DNA of 64,000 bases, from contig CAYWLR010000008.1 in the NCBI GenBank assembly GCA_964459465.1, forward strand, positions 62,001 to 126,000, given 5' to 3'. A program made the position numbers and the translations under genes. Origin of the DNA: CALAMC01 sp964459465 (GTDB lineage Bacteria > Zixibacteria > MSB-5A5 > GN15 > PGXB01). Below are positions 41,412-50,387 of this stretch, one piece after another. The notes beneath the pieces are model-generated. The model saw nothing but the letters and a program-made list of their open reading frames with translations. It had not been told where the DNA came from and searched no databases. Each line of letters opens with the position of its first letter. The stretch's first letter is position 1.

Positions 41412-42707
41412 CTATTTCAGGATCATCATTTTCCTGCTACGACTGAAATCTCCTGCTTTGATTCGATAAAAATACATACCCGATGCAACCGGATTATTGT
41501 TGTCGTCATAGCCATCAAATATGACGAAATGCACTCCGGGATTCATATGCTCATCGACGAGAGTTTTAACTTTTTCACCCAGTATATTATATACGGTCAA
41601 GTTGACATCGGCGGCCCGGGGCAGTGCGAATTCGATTCTTGTCGAAGGGTTAAAAGGATTGGGGTAGTTCTGCGCCAGTGCGAATTCTTCAGGTATGAGA
41701 TTGTTGTCGAAATCTTCCTCAACGGGCACGGTATGTTTTATCTCGATCTGGCCCGGGTGGAAGTATGGCTCGATAGTCATGCCGCCGCCGGAAGAAGGGC
41801 GGTGAAAAACGGTTTTCCAGAAACCGAGGTAGGGCTCCGAGTTTATCAAGACGGTATGTTCGGGGGCGTTAATATCAATGTCGAAGTAGAGCGTCGCCAG
41901 CACGCCTTCACCCGCCGGCATAGGCATTGACGAATTGAATTTAATCGTGATCAGCAGTTGCCGCTCCGGCAAATTGGTGGCAACCGTTTTATTCAGGGCC
42001 GACTCGGACCGCGTTCCGCTGAAATTAACGGTGCCGAAAGTTATATCATCGGATGTATATTCAAGAGCCAGGGCAATGGAATCAACTTCGATTTCGTTAT
42101 AACCGTATACGTTGACGGCAACCCCATTTCCGGGACGACCGACGACGGCATCCACCCAGATGGAATCGAGCGTGGCGGGCGCTTCAAGCACGTGAATATT
42201 GCCGGTGACAATTTGTGGTTTTATCTGAATACCTTCTTCCGATGCGAAAAAGGTTTTGCGCATACCGCCGCCCGCGAGTGCCCAAAAGGCGGTGTCAATC
42301 GGAAGGTTGCGATTTGCGGCAGTTGATTTTACGGTAAAATATAAATTGAACGCGGGTCCGCTTCCGGGCGGGAAAGGATTAACATAATCATAGAAAGTCA
42401 AGTCGAGCATATGCGCAGTATCATTAAAGAATACATGCTGGGAATCGGTTTCGGAAAGAAAATCAAATCTGCCGCCGCTGAAATTGAAGGAATCCGGGAT
42501 CAGGTATAAGGAGTCAAATTTTAACGTAACTTCAATGGCCGAGACGGCCTCGGAATTCGTAATGAAAACCGGCACAATCGCCGTCCGCCCCGCATAAGCG
42601 TCAACCGAATCAACTTTGACCGTATCATTGATACCCGCATAGTTGGCCGATGCGTTAATGGCCAGACAAACTATTAAAACTGAATAAATACATATTTTCG
42701 ATTTCAT
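41412..42707 (-). CDS. Secreted cohesin-like protein with FlgD-Ig/type A sorting domain
   Basis: 431 aa from the Met at 42707, fixed by GAGGAG and the signal peptide MKSKICIYSVLIVCLAINASA. Two cohesin-like domains follow (about 20-160 and 165-310; VDAYAGRTAIVPVFITNSEAVSAIEVTLKFD opens the first). Residues from about 355 are FALAQNYPNPFNPSTRI, then VYNILGEKVKTLVDE, ASGMYFYRIKAGDF and SRSRKMMILK, the FlgD-Ig/type A C-terminal domain used for type IX-like secretion or surface anchoring. Despite that domain name it is not FlgD. It sits between two flagellar operons on the opposite strand. Confidence 0.78.
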   Translation of the reverse strand: MKSKICIYSVLIVCLAINASANYAGINDTVKVDSVDAYAGRTAIVPVFITNSEAVSAIEVTLKFDSLYLIPDSFNFSGGRFDFLSETDSQHVFFNDTAHMLDLTFYDYVNPFPPGSGPAFNLYFTVKSTAANRNLPIDTAFWALAGGGMRKTFFASEEGIQIKPQIVTGNIHVLEAPATLDSIWVDAVVGRPGNGVAVNVYGYNEIEVDSIALALEYTSDDITFGTVNFSGTRSESALNKTVATNLPERQLLITIKFNSSMPMPAGEGVLATLYFDIDINAPEHTVLINSEPYLGFWKTVFHRPSSGGGMTIEPYFHPGQIEIKHTVPVEEDFDNNLIPEEFALAQNYPNPFNPSTRIEFALPRAADVNLTVYNILGEKVKTLVDEHMNPGVHFVIFDGYDDNNNPVASGMYFYRIKAGDFSRSRKMMILK

Positions 42708-43165
42708 GTAAACTCCTCTCATATCGCCGAAGACCAATCACGCAAACGTAATGCGAAATTTCGAAAATTCTCATCAAAATTGACTGTTTCATTCAAGTCG
42801 ATGTAATAACGCAAGTTGAGAAAGTTTTCTTTAATCATAATATAACGAAATCAGGCTGACTGAACAAGCGAAATTGCCTTAAGACATCAAAAATTGTGCA
42901 AATCTTTGCATTCACGTTTTTCTAATCAGTCCCAATCCATTGTGAAGCGACTATTACATAATTAAATGAAAAATCAAATCATTCCGGACGGAAATGCCTT
43001 ATTGGATTGACCGGAAATATTTTCCCGAAACATATCCAAATACGATAAAACGAGATTGTAAAATATCATATAAGTTATTGTAATGTCGCATGTTGCGGGA
43101 ACCGAGCAGGGCCATGAAAAATGTGGCACGGAGACTGCTTAATAATATGTCGGAGAAATGGCATT
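42708..43165. other. Intergenic region between the secreted-protein gene and flgF
   Basis: About 460 AT-rich bases. No open frame of interest. It contains the ribosome site of the minus-strand gene, several weak promoter-like hexamers and, at 43124-43139, the sigma-54 promoter of the flgF operon. Upstream enhancer sites are expected here but I cannot point to one. Confidence 0.6.
43124..43139 (+). promoter_or_regulatory. Sigma-54 promoter of the flgF operon
   Basis: TGGCACGG-AGA-CTGCT. It has the same -24/-12 sequence and spacing, and even the same C for T at the first base of TTGC, as the site before flgB. The flgF ATG is 26 bases downstream. Confidence 0.82.
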
Positions 43166-43900
43166 ATGATAAAAGGTATGTACAAGGCCGCATCGGCCAT
43201 GATTCCGCGGATAAGGCAGCAGGAAACCATCGCCAATAATCTGGCCAACGCTTCGGCCCCCGGATTTAAGAAAGACATGGTATTTACTCAAGAGCTTTCC
43301 AAGGCGCAGGCCCGACGGGTCGAGCGCAAGAATGATTGGGAAACGCCGATGATCGACCAAGTCTATACCAATTATGACCAGGGTTCTTTGGACCGAACGA
43401 ATAATCCCCTTGATATGGCCATTGAGGGCATCGGCTTTTTTGTCGTTCAAGACCCCGAAACAGAAGACCTTTATCTGACACGGGGAGGCAACTTCTCGAT
43501 CAGTCCCGACGGTTATTTGAGCACTCCTGATGGAATGAGGGTGATGAGTGATGCCGGGCCGATTACGCTGGAGGGTGGCGACGTAACGGTATCCGAAACC
43601 GGTCAAATAGCTGTGAATGAAACGCCCGTGGCCAATATCCGCGTGACCGAACCGGACGATATCAACCGGTTAACCAAAGTCGGCAAGAACGCCTTCAATA
43701 TACCAGACGGTGTCGAATTGCGGGCGGCTGTAGATTTTGCCGTACGTCAGGGCTATCTGGAATCCTCGAATATCGATGCCGTTCGCGAGATGGTCGACAT
43801 GATTATCTCGTTTCGAGGCTATGAATCCGATGCCCAGGCTTTAAAAATCCAGGACGGGACTCTGGAAAAGCTAATTAACAATGTGGGACGAGTACGATAA
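43166..43900 (+). CDS. flgF: Flagellar basal-body rod protein FlgF
   Basis: 244 aa from the ATG at 43166; the upstream in-frame codons overlap the sigma-54 promoter. Rod/hook N-terminal helix ASAMIPRIRQQETIANNLANASAPGFKKD, the NPLDMAIEGIGFFVVQ segment, and C-terminal ESSNIDAVREMVDMIISFRGYESDAQALK. It is shorter than the neighbouring FlgG and precedes it, as FlgF does in most operons. It is a proximal rod subunit. Confidence 0.88.
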   Translation: MIKGMYKAASAMIPRIRQQETIANNLANASAPGFKKDMVFTQELSKAQARRVERKNDWETPMIDQVYTNYDQGSLDRTNNPLDMAIEGIGFFVVQDPETEDLYLTRGGNFSISPDGYLSTPDGMRVMSDAGPITLEGGDVTVSETGQIAVNETPVANIRVTEPDDINRLTKVGKNAFNIPDGVELRAAVDFAVRQGYLESSNIDAVREMVDMIISFRGYESDAQALKIQDGTLEKLINNVGRVR

Positions 43901-43922
43901 CCCTTAAGAAAGAGAGGGTCTT

Positions 43923-44708
43923 ATGATAAAAGCCATGAGAACGGCGGCCACCGGTATGATCGCCCAACAGTTGAATATCGATAACATCGCCAATAACCTG
44001 TCCAACGTCAATACGACCGGTTTTAAGCGCTCCAAAGTGGAGTTCCAGGACATTTTGTATCAAAACCTTCGTAAAGCCGGAACGGCCACGGCCATCAACA
44101 GCAGTGTGCCGACCAATCTTGACGTCGGCTATGGCACGAGGGCGGTCGCAACGGTGCGTGAGTTTTCGGTCGGCGATTATGTCCAGACGAATAATGCTCT
44201 TGATTTAGCGATCAGCGGCAATGGCTTTTTCCAGATTTCCATGCCGGATGGTACCACGTCGTACACGCGCGATGGCGCTTTCAAGCTGTCGGCCGACGGC
44301 CAGATTGTTACCTCCGACGGATTCTTTCTAACCCCCGAAATAACCATACCCGAAGACGCGATGTCGATATCGGTGACGGTTGACGGCGAGGTATCGGTCC
44401 TGATAGCGGGAAGTTCTGATCCGCAAACGGTGGGTACAATCGAACTGGCCAAATTTATCAACCCGGCCGGTCTTTCGGCGGTCGGACACAACCTGTATAT
44501 CGAAACCGCCGCCTCGGGGAGTCCCATACTCGGGCAACCGTCACTCGACGGTTTGGGAAAAATCGACCAGGGCTACCTGGAAATGTCCAACGTCCAGGTC
44601 GTCGATGAGATGGTCAATATGATCGTGGCGCAAAGATCATACGAATTGAATTCCAAAGTTATTCGGACCGGCGAAGAAATGGCGCAGGTCGTAAATAACC
44701 TGAAATAG
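43923..44708 (+). CDS. flgG: Flagellar basal-body distal rod protein FlgG
   Basis: 261 aa, the canonical length. N-terminal MIKAMRTAATGMIAQQLNIDNIANNLSNVNTTGFKRSKVEFQD, NALDLAISGNGFFQI, and the C-terminal EMSNVQVVDEMVNMIVAQRSYELNSKVI. It forms the distal rod. It lies 22 bases after flgF with AAGAAAGAGAGG as ribosome site. Confidence 0.96.
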   Translation: MIKAMRTAATGMIAQQLNIDNIANNLSNVNTTGFKRSKVEFQDILYQNLRKAGTATAINSSVPTNLDVGYGTRAVATVREFSVGDYVQTNNALDLAISGNGFFQISMPDGTTSYTRDGAFKLSADGQIVTSDGFFLTPEITIPEDAMSISVTVDGEVSVLIAGSSDPQTVGTIELAKFINPAGLSAVGHNLYIETAASGSPILGQPSLDGLGKIDQGYLEMSNVQVVDEMVNMIVAQRSYELNSKVIRTGEEMAQVVNNLK

Positions 44709-44720
44709 AAGAGCAATATA

Positions 44721-45413
44721 ATGGCGATACGCAAATGGATTTGCACAGGGTTGATTGTTTTGGCGGCGGCCACGACGGCTTCGGCCTTCGACGACGGTCT
44801 AAAAAACGATTTATCAAATGCCATAATTAATTGCTTCCGTCTCGATTCTCAGAGCGTCAGGGTGGAATTTCGCAAAATCAGGTTGATCGCCGTAAGGGGC
44901 GATTACGACAGCCTGGCGGTGGAGCCGATATCGAATGGACGCCCGGTCGGGCGAGTCATCGTGAAAGTCAGCTTGTTCAAAGGCGGAGAGCTTTTAGAAT
45001 CCGGGCAGGTCAGCGTCAATATTTTCAATTACATGAATGTTATGGTGGCAAGCGACCGTATCAACCGCAACTCCCTGTTATCCCCGGAATCGATCACATT
45101 TGAAAGCCGGGATGTAACCTATCTGGCCGACAGGCCTCTGACCAATATCAACGAAATCGCGGGACGGAGAACCAGACGACTGGTCGGCAAAGGCAATATT
45201 CTAACCTATGCCAATACCGAAATAGTCCCTACCGTGGAAGTTGGACGCGAAGTTACGATTATTTATCGTTCCGGTGTTCTGGAAATTTCGGCTTTGGGAA
45301 CGGCGCTGGAAAACGGTTATACCGGTGAAAGCATCAGAGTTCGCAATGAACAATCGAAAAAAACCATCGAGGCAATCATAAATAACGAGCAAACGGTGCT
45401 GGTGGCGCCGTGA
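44721..45413 (+). CDS. flgA: Flagellar P-ring assembly chaperone FlgA
   Basis: 230 aa. Signal peptide MAIRKWICTGLIVLAAATTASA. The C-terminal SAF domain is visible: VMVASDRINRNSLLSPESITFESRDVT, the INEIAGRRTRRLVGKGNILTYAN turn and the final VRNEQSKKTIEAIINNEQTVLVAP. It helps assemble the FlgI ring in the periplasm. Its place between flgG and flgHI is standard. Confidence 0.9.
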   Translation: MAIRKWICTGLIVLAAATTASAFDDGLKNDLSNAIINCFRLDSQSVRVEFRKIRLIAVRGDYDSLAVEPISNGRPVGRVIVKVSLFKGGELLESGQVSVNIFNYMNVMVASDRINRNSLLSPESITFESRDVTYLADRPLTNINEIAGRRTRRLVGKGNILTYANTEIVPTVEVGREVTIIYRSGVLEISALGTALENGYTGESIRVRNEQSKKTIEAIINNEQTVLVAP

Positions 45414-45426
45414 GACGAGGTGTGTC

Positions 45427-46014
45427 ATGAAACTTAAAAGGATATTTTTAATAACCATCTTTTTGCTGCTTCTGCCATTTTCGCTACGCGTCTGGTCGGG
45501 TGACTTCGGGCAGTCAACGTCGCTGTTCACGGACATCAAGGCGCATGGTATCGGCGATATTTTAACCGTGCTTATTTATGAATCGGCGAGTGCCACAACG
45601 CAGGCGGAGACTAAAACCCAGAAAGACGGCAAATTCGAACTCGAGGGCGGGCCGGGTATCGGCACGCTTGATTTTCTGCCGTTGTTCGGTATCAGCGGCG
45701 AAAACAAAGGTTCTCACAACGGTAAAGGTGAAAATCAGCGCAGTCAATCGTTGCGCGGCAAGATGACGGTAACCGTGACGGGCAGCAAGGAAAACGGTGA
45801 TCTTATTATCAAGGGCAGCCGGACGGTCAATATATCCAAGGAAAAGGAAACCATGTCCCTTTCGGGAGTGGTGCGCCAGAGGGATATCGCGGCCGATAAT
45901 ACCATCGCTTCGTATTTAATTGCCGACGCGGAAATATCGTACACGGGCCGCGGGGCCGGGTCCGACGCCAGCCGACCGGGACCACTAATGCGGTTTCTCA
46001 ACTGGCTGTTTTAA
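45427..46014 (+). CDS. flgH: Flagellar L-ring protein FlgH
   Basis: 195 aa. Hydrophobic signal MKLKRIFLITIFLLLLPFSL, then SLFTDIKAHGIGDILTVLIYES and the conserved C-terminal part GVVRQRDIAADNTIASYLIADAEISYTGRG. FlgH builds the outer-membrane L ring and is normally a lipoprotein. Here no Cys follows the signal segment (residues after it read RVWSGDFG), so lipidation seems to be missing. It lies 13 bases after flgA and 9 bases before flgI. Confidence 0.92.
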   Translation: MKLKRIFLITIFLLLLPFSLRVWSGDFGQSTSLFTDIKAHGIGDILTVLIYESASATTQAETKTQKDGKFELEGGPGIGTLDFLPLFGISGENKGSHNGKGENQRSQSLRGKMTVTVTGSKENGDLIIKGSRTVNISKEKETMSLSGVVRQRDIAADNTIASYLIADAEISYTGRGAGSDASRPGPLMRFLNWLF

Positions 46015-46023
46015 GGAGGGAAT

Positions 46024-47157
46024 ATGCGAAGTTTTATATGCATGAAGATATCGATTCCGGCTTTTTTTGTTGTCTGGCTGGCGATAGCATTAACGATAGC
46101 GGCTCCTCAAACCGAAGGAGCGGCGCGTATCAAGGACATTGTTAAAATTCACGATAAAAACGAACTGGACCTCTTTGGATATGGCTTGATTATCGGTCTG
46201 GATGGTTCCGGCGACAGCAAAAGTACGCAATTTACGATTCAGTCGCTGGCCAACATGCTGGAGCGCATCGGCGTCACCGTGGACGCGACGCAGCTGAAAG
46301 TGAAAAATGTCGCGGCCGTGATGGTTACCGCTCGTATCTCCTCGGATGCCAAAGAGGGTGACCGCCTTGACGTCACCGTCTCATCGATTGGCGACGCTTC
46401 CTCGTTGCAGGGCGGAGTCCTCATGCTGACGCCGTTGTCATCAATCCAGGGAGATGTGTATGTCCATGCCCAGGGTCCGGTATCAATCGGCGGGTTCAAC
46501 GTGCAGGTCGAGGGCGGCAGCAAAATTATCAATAATTATACTCTGGTCGGCCGGGTTCCGGGTGGCGGTAAGGTGGTGCGGGTACCCATGGATTTGCCCA
46601 ATTCCAAAGAAATATTGCTAATTGTTCAGTCGCCGGATTATGCCACGGCCGACAGAATCGCCACCAAGATTAACACGAAGTATGGCTTGATGTCGTATGT
46701 CGATGATGCGGCGACGGTTCGAATTATCGTTCCCGATTCGCTCAATTTTCCCAATTATCGCACGCGCATGCTGGCCGATATCGGTTCCATGACGGTCGAG
46801 CCGGATTCACCGGCCCGCGTCGTCATCAATGAACGAACCGGAACCATTGTTGCCGGAGATCATGTCTCGATCGCACCGGTGGCCATAGCCCATGGGAATA
46901 TCACGGTGAATATAAAGTCCTGGCCGATTATTTCACAACCCGAACCATTCTCGCAGGGAGAAACGGTGGTGACTTCGGAGTATGAGCTATCGGTCAAGAA
47001 TGAACAGGCCCGAGTGGTCCACCTTCAGGAGACGGTCGCCCTGTCCGACGTGGCCAATGCCTTAAACCAGATTGGCGCCGCCCCGCGGGACATTATCGCG
47101 ATATTTGAGGCCCTGCGCCAGGCCGGGGTGCTTCGGGCGGAGCTGGTTATTATTTAA
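46024..47157 (+). CDS. flgI: Flagellar P-ring protein FlgI
   Basis: 377 aa with an N-terminal signal segment (ISIPAFFVVWLAIALTIAAP). Conserved RIKDIVKIHDKNELDLFGYGLIIGLDGSGDS, NVAAVMVTA, and GTIVAGDHVSIAPVAIAHGNITVNI near residue 280. The C-terminus is IFEALRQAGVLRAELVII, matching the family ending. It forms the periplasmic P ring. TAAGGAGGGAATATG gives a strong start. Presence of flgH and flgI confirms a two-membrane envelope. Confidence 0.96.
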   Translation: MRSFICMKISIPAFFVVWLAIALTIAAPQTEGAARIKDIVKIHDKNELDLFGYGLIIGLDGSGDSKSTQFTIQSLANMLERIGVTVDATQLKVKNVAAVMVTARISSDAKEGDRLDVTVSSIGDASSLQGGVLMLTPLSSIQGDVYVHAQGPVSIGGFNVQVEGGSKIINNYTLVGRVPGGGKVVRVPMDLPNSKEILLIVQSPDYATADRIATKINTKYGLMSYVDDAATVRIIVPDSLNFPNYRTRMLADIGSMTVEPDSPARVVINERTGTIVAGDHVSIAPVAIAHGNITVNIKSWPIISQPEPFSQGETVVTSEYELSVKNEQARVVHLQETVALSDVANALNQIGAAPRDIIAIFEALRQAGVLRAELVII

Positions 47158-47176
47158 ATAATACCATAATAATACC

Positions 47177-48046
47177 ATGCAGGTACACAATAGTCCACAT
47201 GCGGCTGTATCGTCAAAGGCCCTTAATAATTCGGATTCTCTGGAAGCCCGCAAACAGAAATTGTATCAGGCCTCCAAGGACCTGGAATCGATATTTTTAT
47301 ATCACATGCTGCAAACGATGCGCAAAACCGTTCCGGATAATTCCGATAACGGTGGTGTCGTCGGGACGGGATTCGGTGAAGATGTTTACATGCAGATGTT
47401 CGATCAGGAACTGGCCTCGAAAATGGCCGGAACCGGAAAGCGCAGCCTGGCGGATATGCTGTATAGTAATCTGGAAAAAATTCTTGAAAAACAATCCGGC
47501 ATAATGCCGGAAACCAAAGCGGTCAATACCCTTATCGAACCGGTTCGGAAACCGATTAATCTGAAGATTAAAAGTCTCACATCGGAAAATAATAAGCCGG
47601 ATAAATTAAATCTGCCTCAAAAAAACCGGTCAGTCAATGATTTTGGACCGATTATTCGAAATGCCGCACGAAAGTATGACCTGGATCCGAAACTGCTGGA
47701 ATCGGTCATAAAGGCCGAATCGGGCGGGGACCCGGCGGCAGTTTCACCGGTGGGGGCCAAAGGCCTGATGCAGCTTACGGATACGACGGCCGAGGAGGTC
47801 GGGGTCAGGGACATTTTTGACCCGGAAGAAAATATTTTAGGCGGGGCCAGGTATCTGCGGCAGATGCTGAATCGCTTTGGCGATATCAGGACCGCTCTGG
47901 CGGCGTACAATGCCGGGCCGGGGACGGTCGAAAAATACGGCGGCATCCCGCCTTACAAGGAAACTCGTGATTATATAAATAAGATATTGGGACGACCCGA
48001 AACCGAAACCGCCGAACCGATGGTAGCGGCTAAAGAGAATATTTAA
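47177..48046 (+). CDS. flgJ: FlgJ with rod-cap domain fused to an SLT lytic transglycosylase
   Basis: 289 aa. The N-terminal rod-binding domain (about 25-105) has KDLESIFLYHMLQTMRKTVP and FDQELASKMAGTGKRSLADM. After a linker, the C-terminal domain (about 155-275) is an SLT lytic transglycosylase: KLLESVIKAESGGDPAAVSP (catalytic Glu in AESG), GAKGLMQLTD and ALAAYNAGPGTVEKYGG. Proteobacterial FlgJ usually carries a glucosaminidase instead. The enzyme opens peptidoglycan for the rod. It follows flgI by 19 bases. Confidence 0.9.
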   Translation: MQVHNSPHAAVSSKALNNSDSLEARKQKLYQASKDLESIFLYHMLQTMRKTVPDNSDNGGVVGTGFGEDVYMQMFDQELASKMAGTGKRSLADMLYSNLEKILEKQSGIMPETKAVNTLIEPVRKPINLKIKSLTSENNKPDKLNLPQKNRSVNDFGPIIRNAARKYDLDPKLLESVIKAESGGDPAAVSPVGAKGLMQLTDTTAEEVGVRDIFDPEENILGGARYLRQMLNRFGDIRTALAAYNAGPGTVEKYGGIPPYKETRDYINKILGRPETETAEPMVAAKENI

Positions 48047-48047
48047 G

Positions 48048-48572
48048 ATGCCGAAAGAAATAATGGACAGAAGTTCAGAATCTGAACTGGTACTGGAGTT
48101 GATTCAAGTACTGGAACGGGAAGCGTCCCTGATTGAAACGTTCCTGGAGCTTTTGGAACAGCAACAGAAAGCGCTGGTCCAAAACGACCTTGAGGGGCTG
48201 AATCGGGTGACCGACCTGCAACGGAAAAAAGTCGCGGAAAGCGCGGAATTGTCAAGAAGACGGGAAAAGCTGATCGGACTAATATCGGAAGTTTATGATG
48301 AAGAAAACGATATCAACATCTCAAAGCTCATCACGCTGGTATCATCGGGTCGGGCCGACGAACTTTCCCGAATCAAGGATAATATTCTCGAGCTTAACGA
48401 TAAAGTTGTCAGGGTGCGCAACCAAAATGAAATGCTCATCGAGCAGTCACGGGAAAATATACACATGACGATGGAATTACTGGGCAAAATTAAATCCCCT
48501 CAATACAATTATAAGAAAGAGGGGCAAGCGGGCGGAGCCGACGCCTCGCTGGCAATGGACAGGAGGGTATAA
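48048..48572 (+). CDS. flgN: FlgN-family export chaperone
   Basis: 174 aa, mostly helical. LVLELIQVLEREASLIETFLELLEQQQKALVQNDLEGL is the FlgN-type long first helix, and RNQNEMLIEQSRENIHMTMELLGKI the closing helix. FlgN escorts the hook-junction proteins FlgK and FlgL, and the gene lies directly before flgK, overlapping its ATG by one base (TAATG). It is one of two FlgN-like proteins in the window; the other is at 60996-61454. Confidence 0.82.
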   Translation: MPKEIMDRSSESELVLELIQVLEREASLIETFLELLEQQQKALVQNDLEGLNRVTDLQRKKVAESAELSRRREKLIGLISEVYDEENDINISKLITLVSSGRADELSRIKDNILELNDKVVRVRNQNEMLIEQSRENIHMTMELLGKIKSPQYNYKKEGQAGGADASLAMDRRV

Positions 48573-49963
48573 TGGGGCTATTTGACGGCATCGAAATGGG
48601 TAAGCGAGCCTTGATGGCCAATCAGGTTTGGCTTCAGACCCTCGGTCATAACATCGCCAACGCCAATACGCCCGGATATGCCCGTCAAAGGGTTAATCTC
48701 ACCACAACCTACCCACAGCAAATGCCGATCGGATCTGTCGGCACGGGTGTGACAGCCACGGGCGTCTATCAGGTGAAGGACCTGTTTTTGACGGAACAGT
48801 ACCGTATGCAAAACAAATCTCTGGGAGAATGGACTTCGAAAGAAAAGACCATGACGCAGCTCGAAAATATCTTGAACGAACCGGGCGACCGTTCCATCAA
48901 CAGCCTTATCGATGCCTTCTGGGCCAAATGGTCGGAGCTGGCCAATAATCCGGATTCTCTGGCGGCGCGGTCGGACCTGCAATCGGCGACAATTATGCTG
49001 ACCGATAACCTGCATCTGATTTCAAGCAAGATTGGCGATATCCGGAAATCTGTGGATACGGAAATTAATCTATTGCTGGAAAACGTCAATAATATTACGA
49101 CGGAAATCGCTCAACTCAACGTCGATATCACCCGTCAGGAACTCGGCACGGAAAAGGCCAATGACCTGCGCGACCGTCGCGATAGCCTCGTCGATGAATT
49201 GTCAACGTACGTCGATGTCAACGTCCGCGAGCAGGCCAACGGGTCTCTCATGGTGTATATCGGTTCCTTGACCATCGTCGACGGAAGCCAGTCGTTCAAC
49301 GTCGGAACAAAACAGGTCAAATCGGGCAATTTGACCGTTTCGACCATTGTCTGGGAAAACACCGATCGGGAGATCAGAAACTTCAAGGGTTCGCTCAAGG
49401 GTCTTCTGGAATTGCGCGATACGACTATTCCAGAATATGTAAATTCGCTGGATACTCTGGCGCAGACGCTGGTAACAAGCGTCAATGCCCTGCATCGGGC
49501 GGGATACGGACTGGATGGTTCCACCGGATTGAATTTCTTCGACCCGAGGGGAACGACGGCGGCCACGATCAGTTTGAGCTTTGACATAGAAATCGATCCG
49601 AACAAAATTGCCGCGTCGGGTTCAGGTGAAATAGGGGATAATACAAATGCCCTGGCGATCGCCGATCTGCGCAATAGTCTGTTGATGCAAAACGGCACGG
49701 CGACGCTGTCGGATTTCTATCAGAATATAGTTGGCGATATCGGCATCAAAACCAGCAATGCCAAAAGTCAAAAGTCAAACTTCGAGTTGCTGGTAACGCA
49801 AGTCGAAAACAACCGCCAGTCCATCCAGGGCGTTTCGCTGGATGAGGAAATGGCCATGATGATAAAATACCAGCATGCCTACGATGCCGCGGCGCGTGTC
49901 GTCACGACCATGGATGAGGCACTGGTGACGATCATCCAAACGATGGGTGTCACGGGAAGATAG
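48572..49963 (+). CDS. flgK: Flagellar hook-filament junction protein FlgK (HAP1)
   Basis: 463 aa, on the short side for FlgK. N-terminal LMANQVWLQTLGHNIANANTPGYARQRVNLTT, central ELGTEKANDLRDRRDSLVDELS (family signature), and the C-terminal LVTQVENNRQSIQGVSLDEEMAMMIKYQHAYDAAARVV. It connects hook and filament. GGACAGGAGGGTATAATG gives a strong ribosome site inside flgN. Confidence 0.95.
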   Translation: MGLFDGIEMGKRALMANQVWLQTLGHNIANANTPGYARQRVNLTTTYPQQMPIGSVGTGVTATGVYQVKDLFLTEQYRMQNKSLGEWTSKEKTMTQLENILNEPGDRSINSLIDAFWAKWSELANNPDSLAARSDLQSATIMLTDNLHLISSKIGDIRKSVDTEINLLLENVNNITTEIAQLNVDITRQELGTEKANDLRDRRDSLVDELSTYVDVNVREQANGSLMVYIGSLTIVDGSQSFNVGTKQVKSGNLTVSTIVWENTDREIRNFKGSLKGLLELRDTTIPEYVNSLDTLAQTLVTSVNALHRAGYGLDGSTGLNFFDPRGTTAATISLSFDIEIDPNKIAASGSGEIGDNTNALAIADLRNSLLMQNGTATLSDFYQNIVGDIGIKTSNAKSQKSNFELLVTQVENNRQSIQGVSLDEEMAMMIKYQHAYDAAARVVTTMDEALVTIIQTMGVTGR

Positions 49964-49998
49964 TATAAGTAACACGGAATCAGTCCACGGAGGGCGTT

Positions 49999-50322
49999 TT
50001 GCTGATTTTGACAAGGAAGTTGGGTGAGTCGATAACAATCGGTGATGAAATCAAGGTGACCGTTCTGGGTGTTTTCGGACGCCAGGTGCGAATCGGTATT
50101 GAGGCTCCGCCGAAGGTGGTCGTTCACCGCGAAGAGGTATACGTTCGCATTCAAAACGAGAACCGCAAGGCCGCCAAGTCGGTCAAACAGGACCTCGGCA
50201 GTATTGTCAGAGCGTTGAAGGACAAGATTGCCGGAAGTGGGGAGAAGAAAAAACCGCCGGAGATAAAATACAAAAAGGATACAACCAGGCCGCCCGAAAA
50301 CAACGCCGGCACATCCGGCTGA
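49999..50322 (+). CDS. csrA: Carbon storage regulator CsrA, with C-terminal extension
   Basis: 107 aa from a TTG start with CACGGAGG ahead. Residues 1-60 are canonical CsrA: LILTRKLGESITIGDEIKVTVLG, RQVRIGIEAPPKVVVHREEVY with the RNA-binding Arg and the core VVVHREE. Typical CsrA stops near 60-75 residues; here a further 40-residue basic, Lys/Pro-rich tail follows. CsrA binds GGA motifs in mRNA leaders, and with FliW (encoded at 52342) controls flagellin translation. It lies between flgK and flgL as in many non-proteobacteria. Confidence 0.94.
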   Translation: MLILTRKLGESITIGDEIKVTVLGVFGRQVRIGIEAPPKVVVHREEVYVRIQNENRKAAKSVKQDLGSIVRALKDKIAGSGEKKKPPEIKYKKDTTRPPENNAGTSG

Positions 50323-50387
50323 CAATTCCGGCCGCAATAACGCTTTAATGCCGGGCAGGGCCTTTGTCCGAAATGAGAGATTAGATT

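Noticed and set aside
41412..42707. Calling the minus-strand protein FlgD because of its FlgD-Ig domain
   Set aside because: The match is only to the C-terminal sorting-type Ig domain. The protein has a signal peptide and cohesin-like domains and lacks the FlgD hook-cap region.
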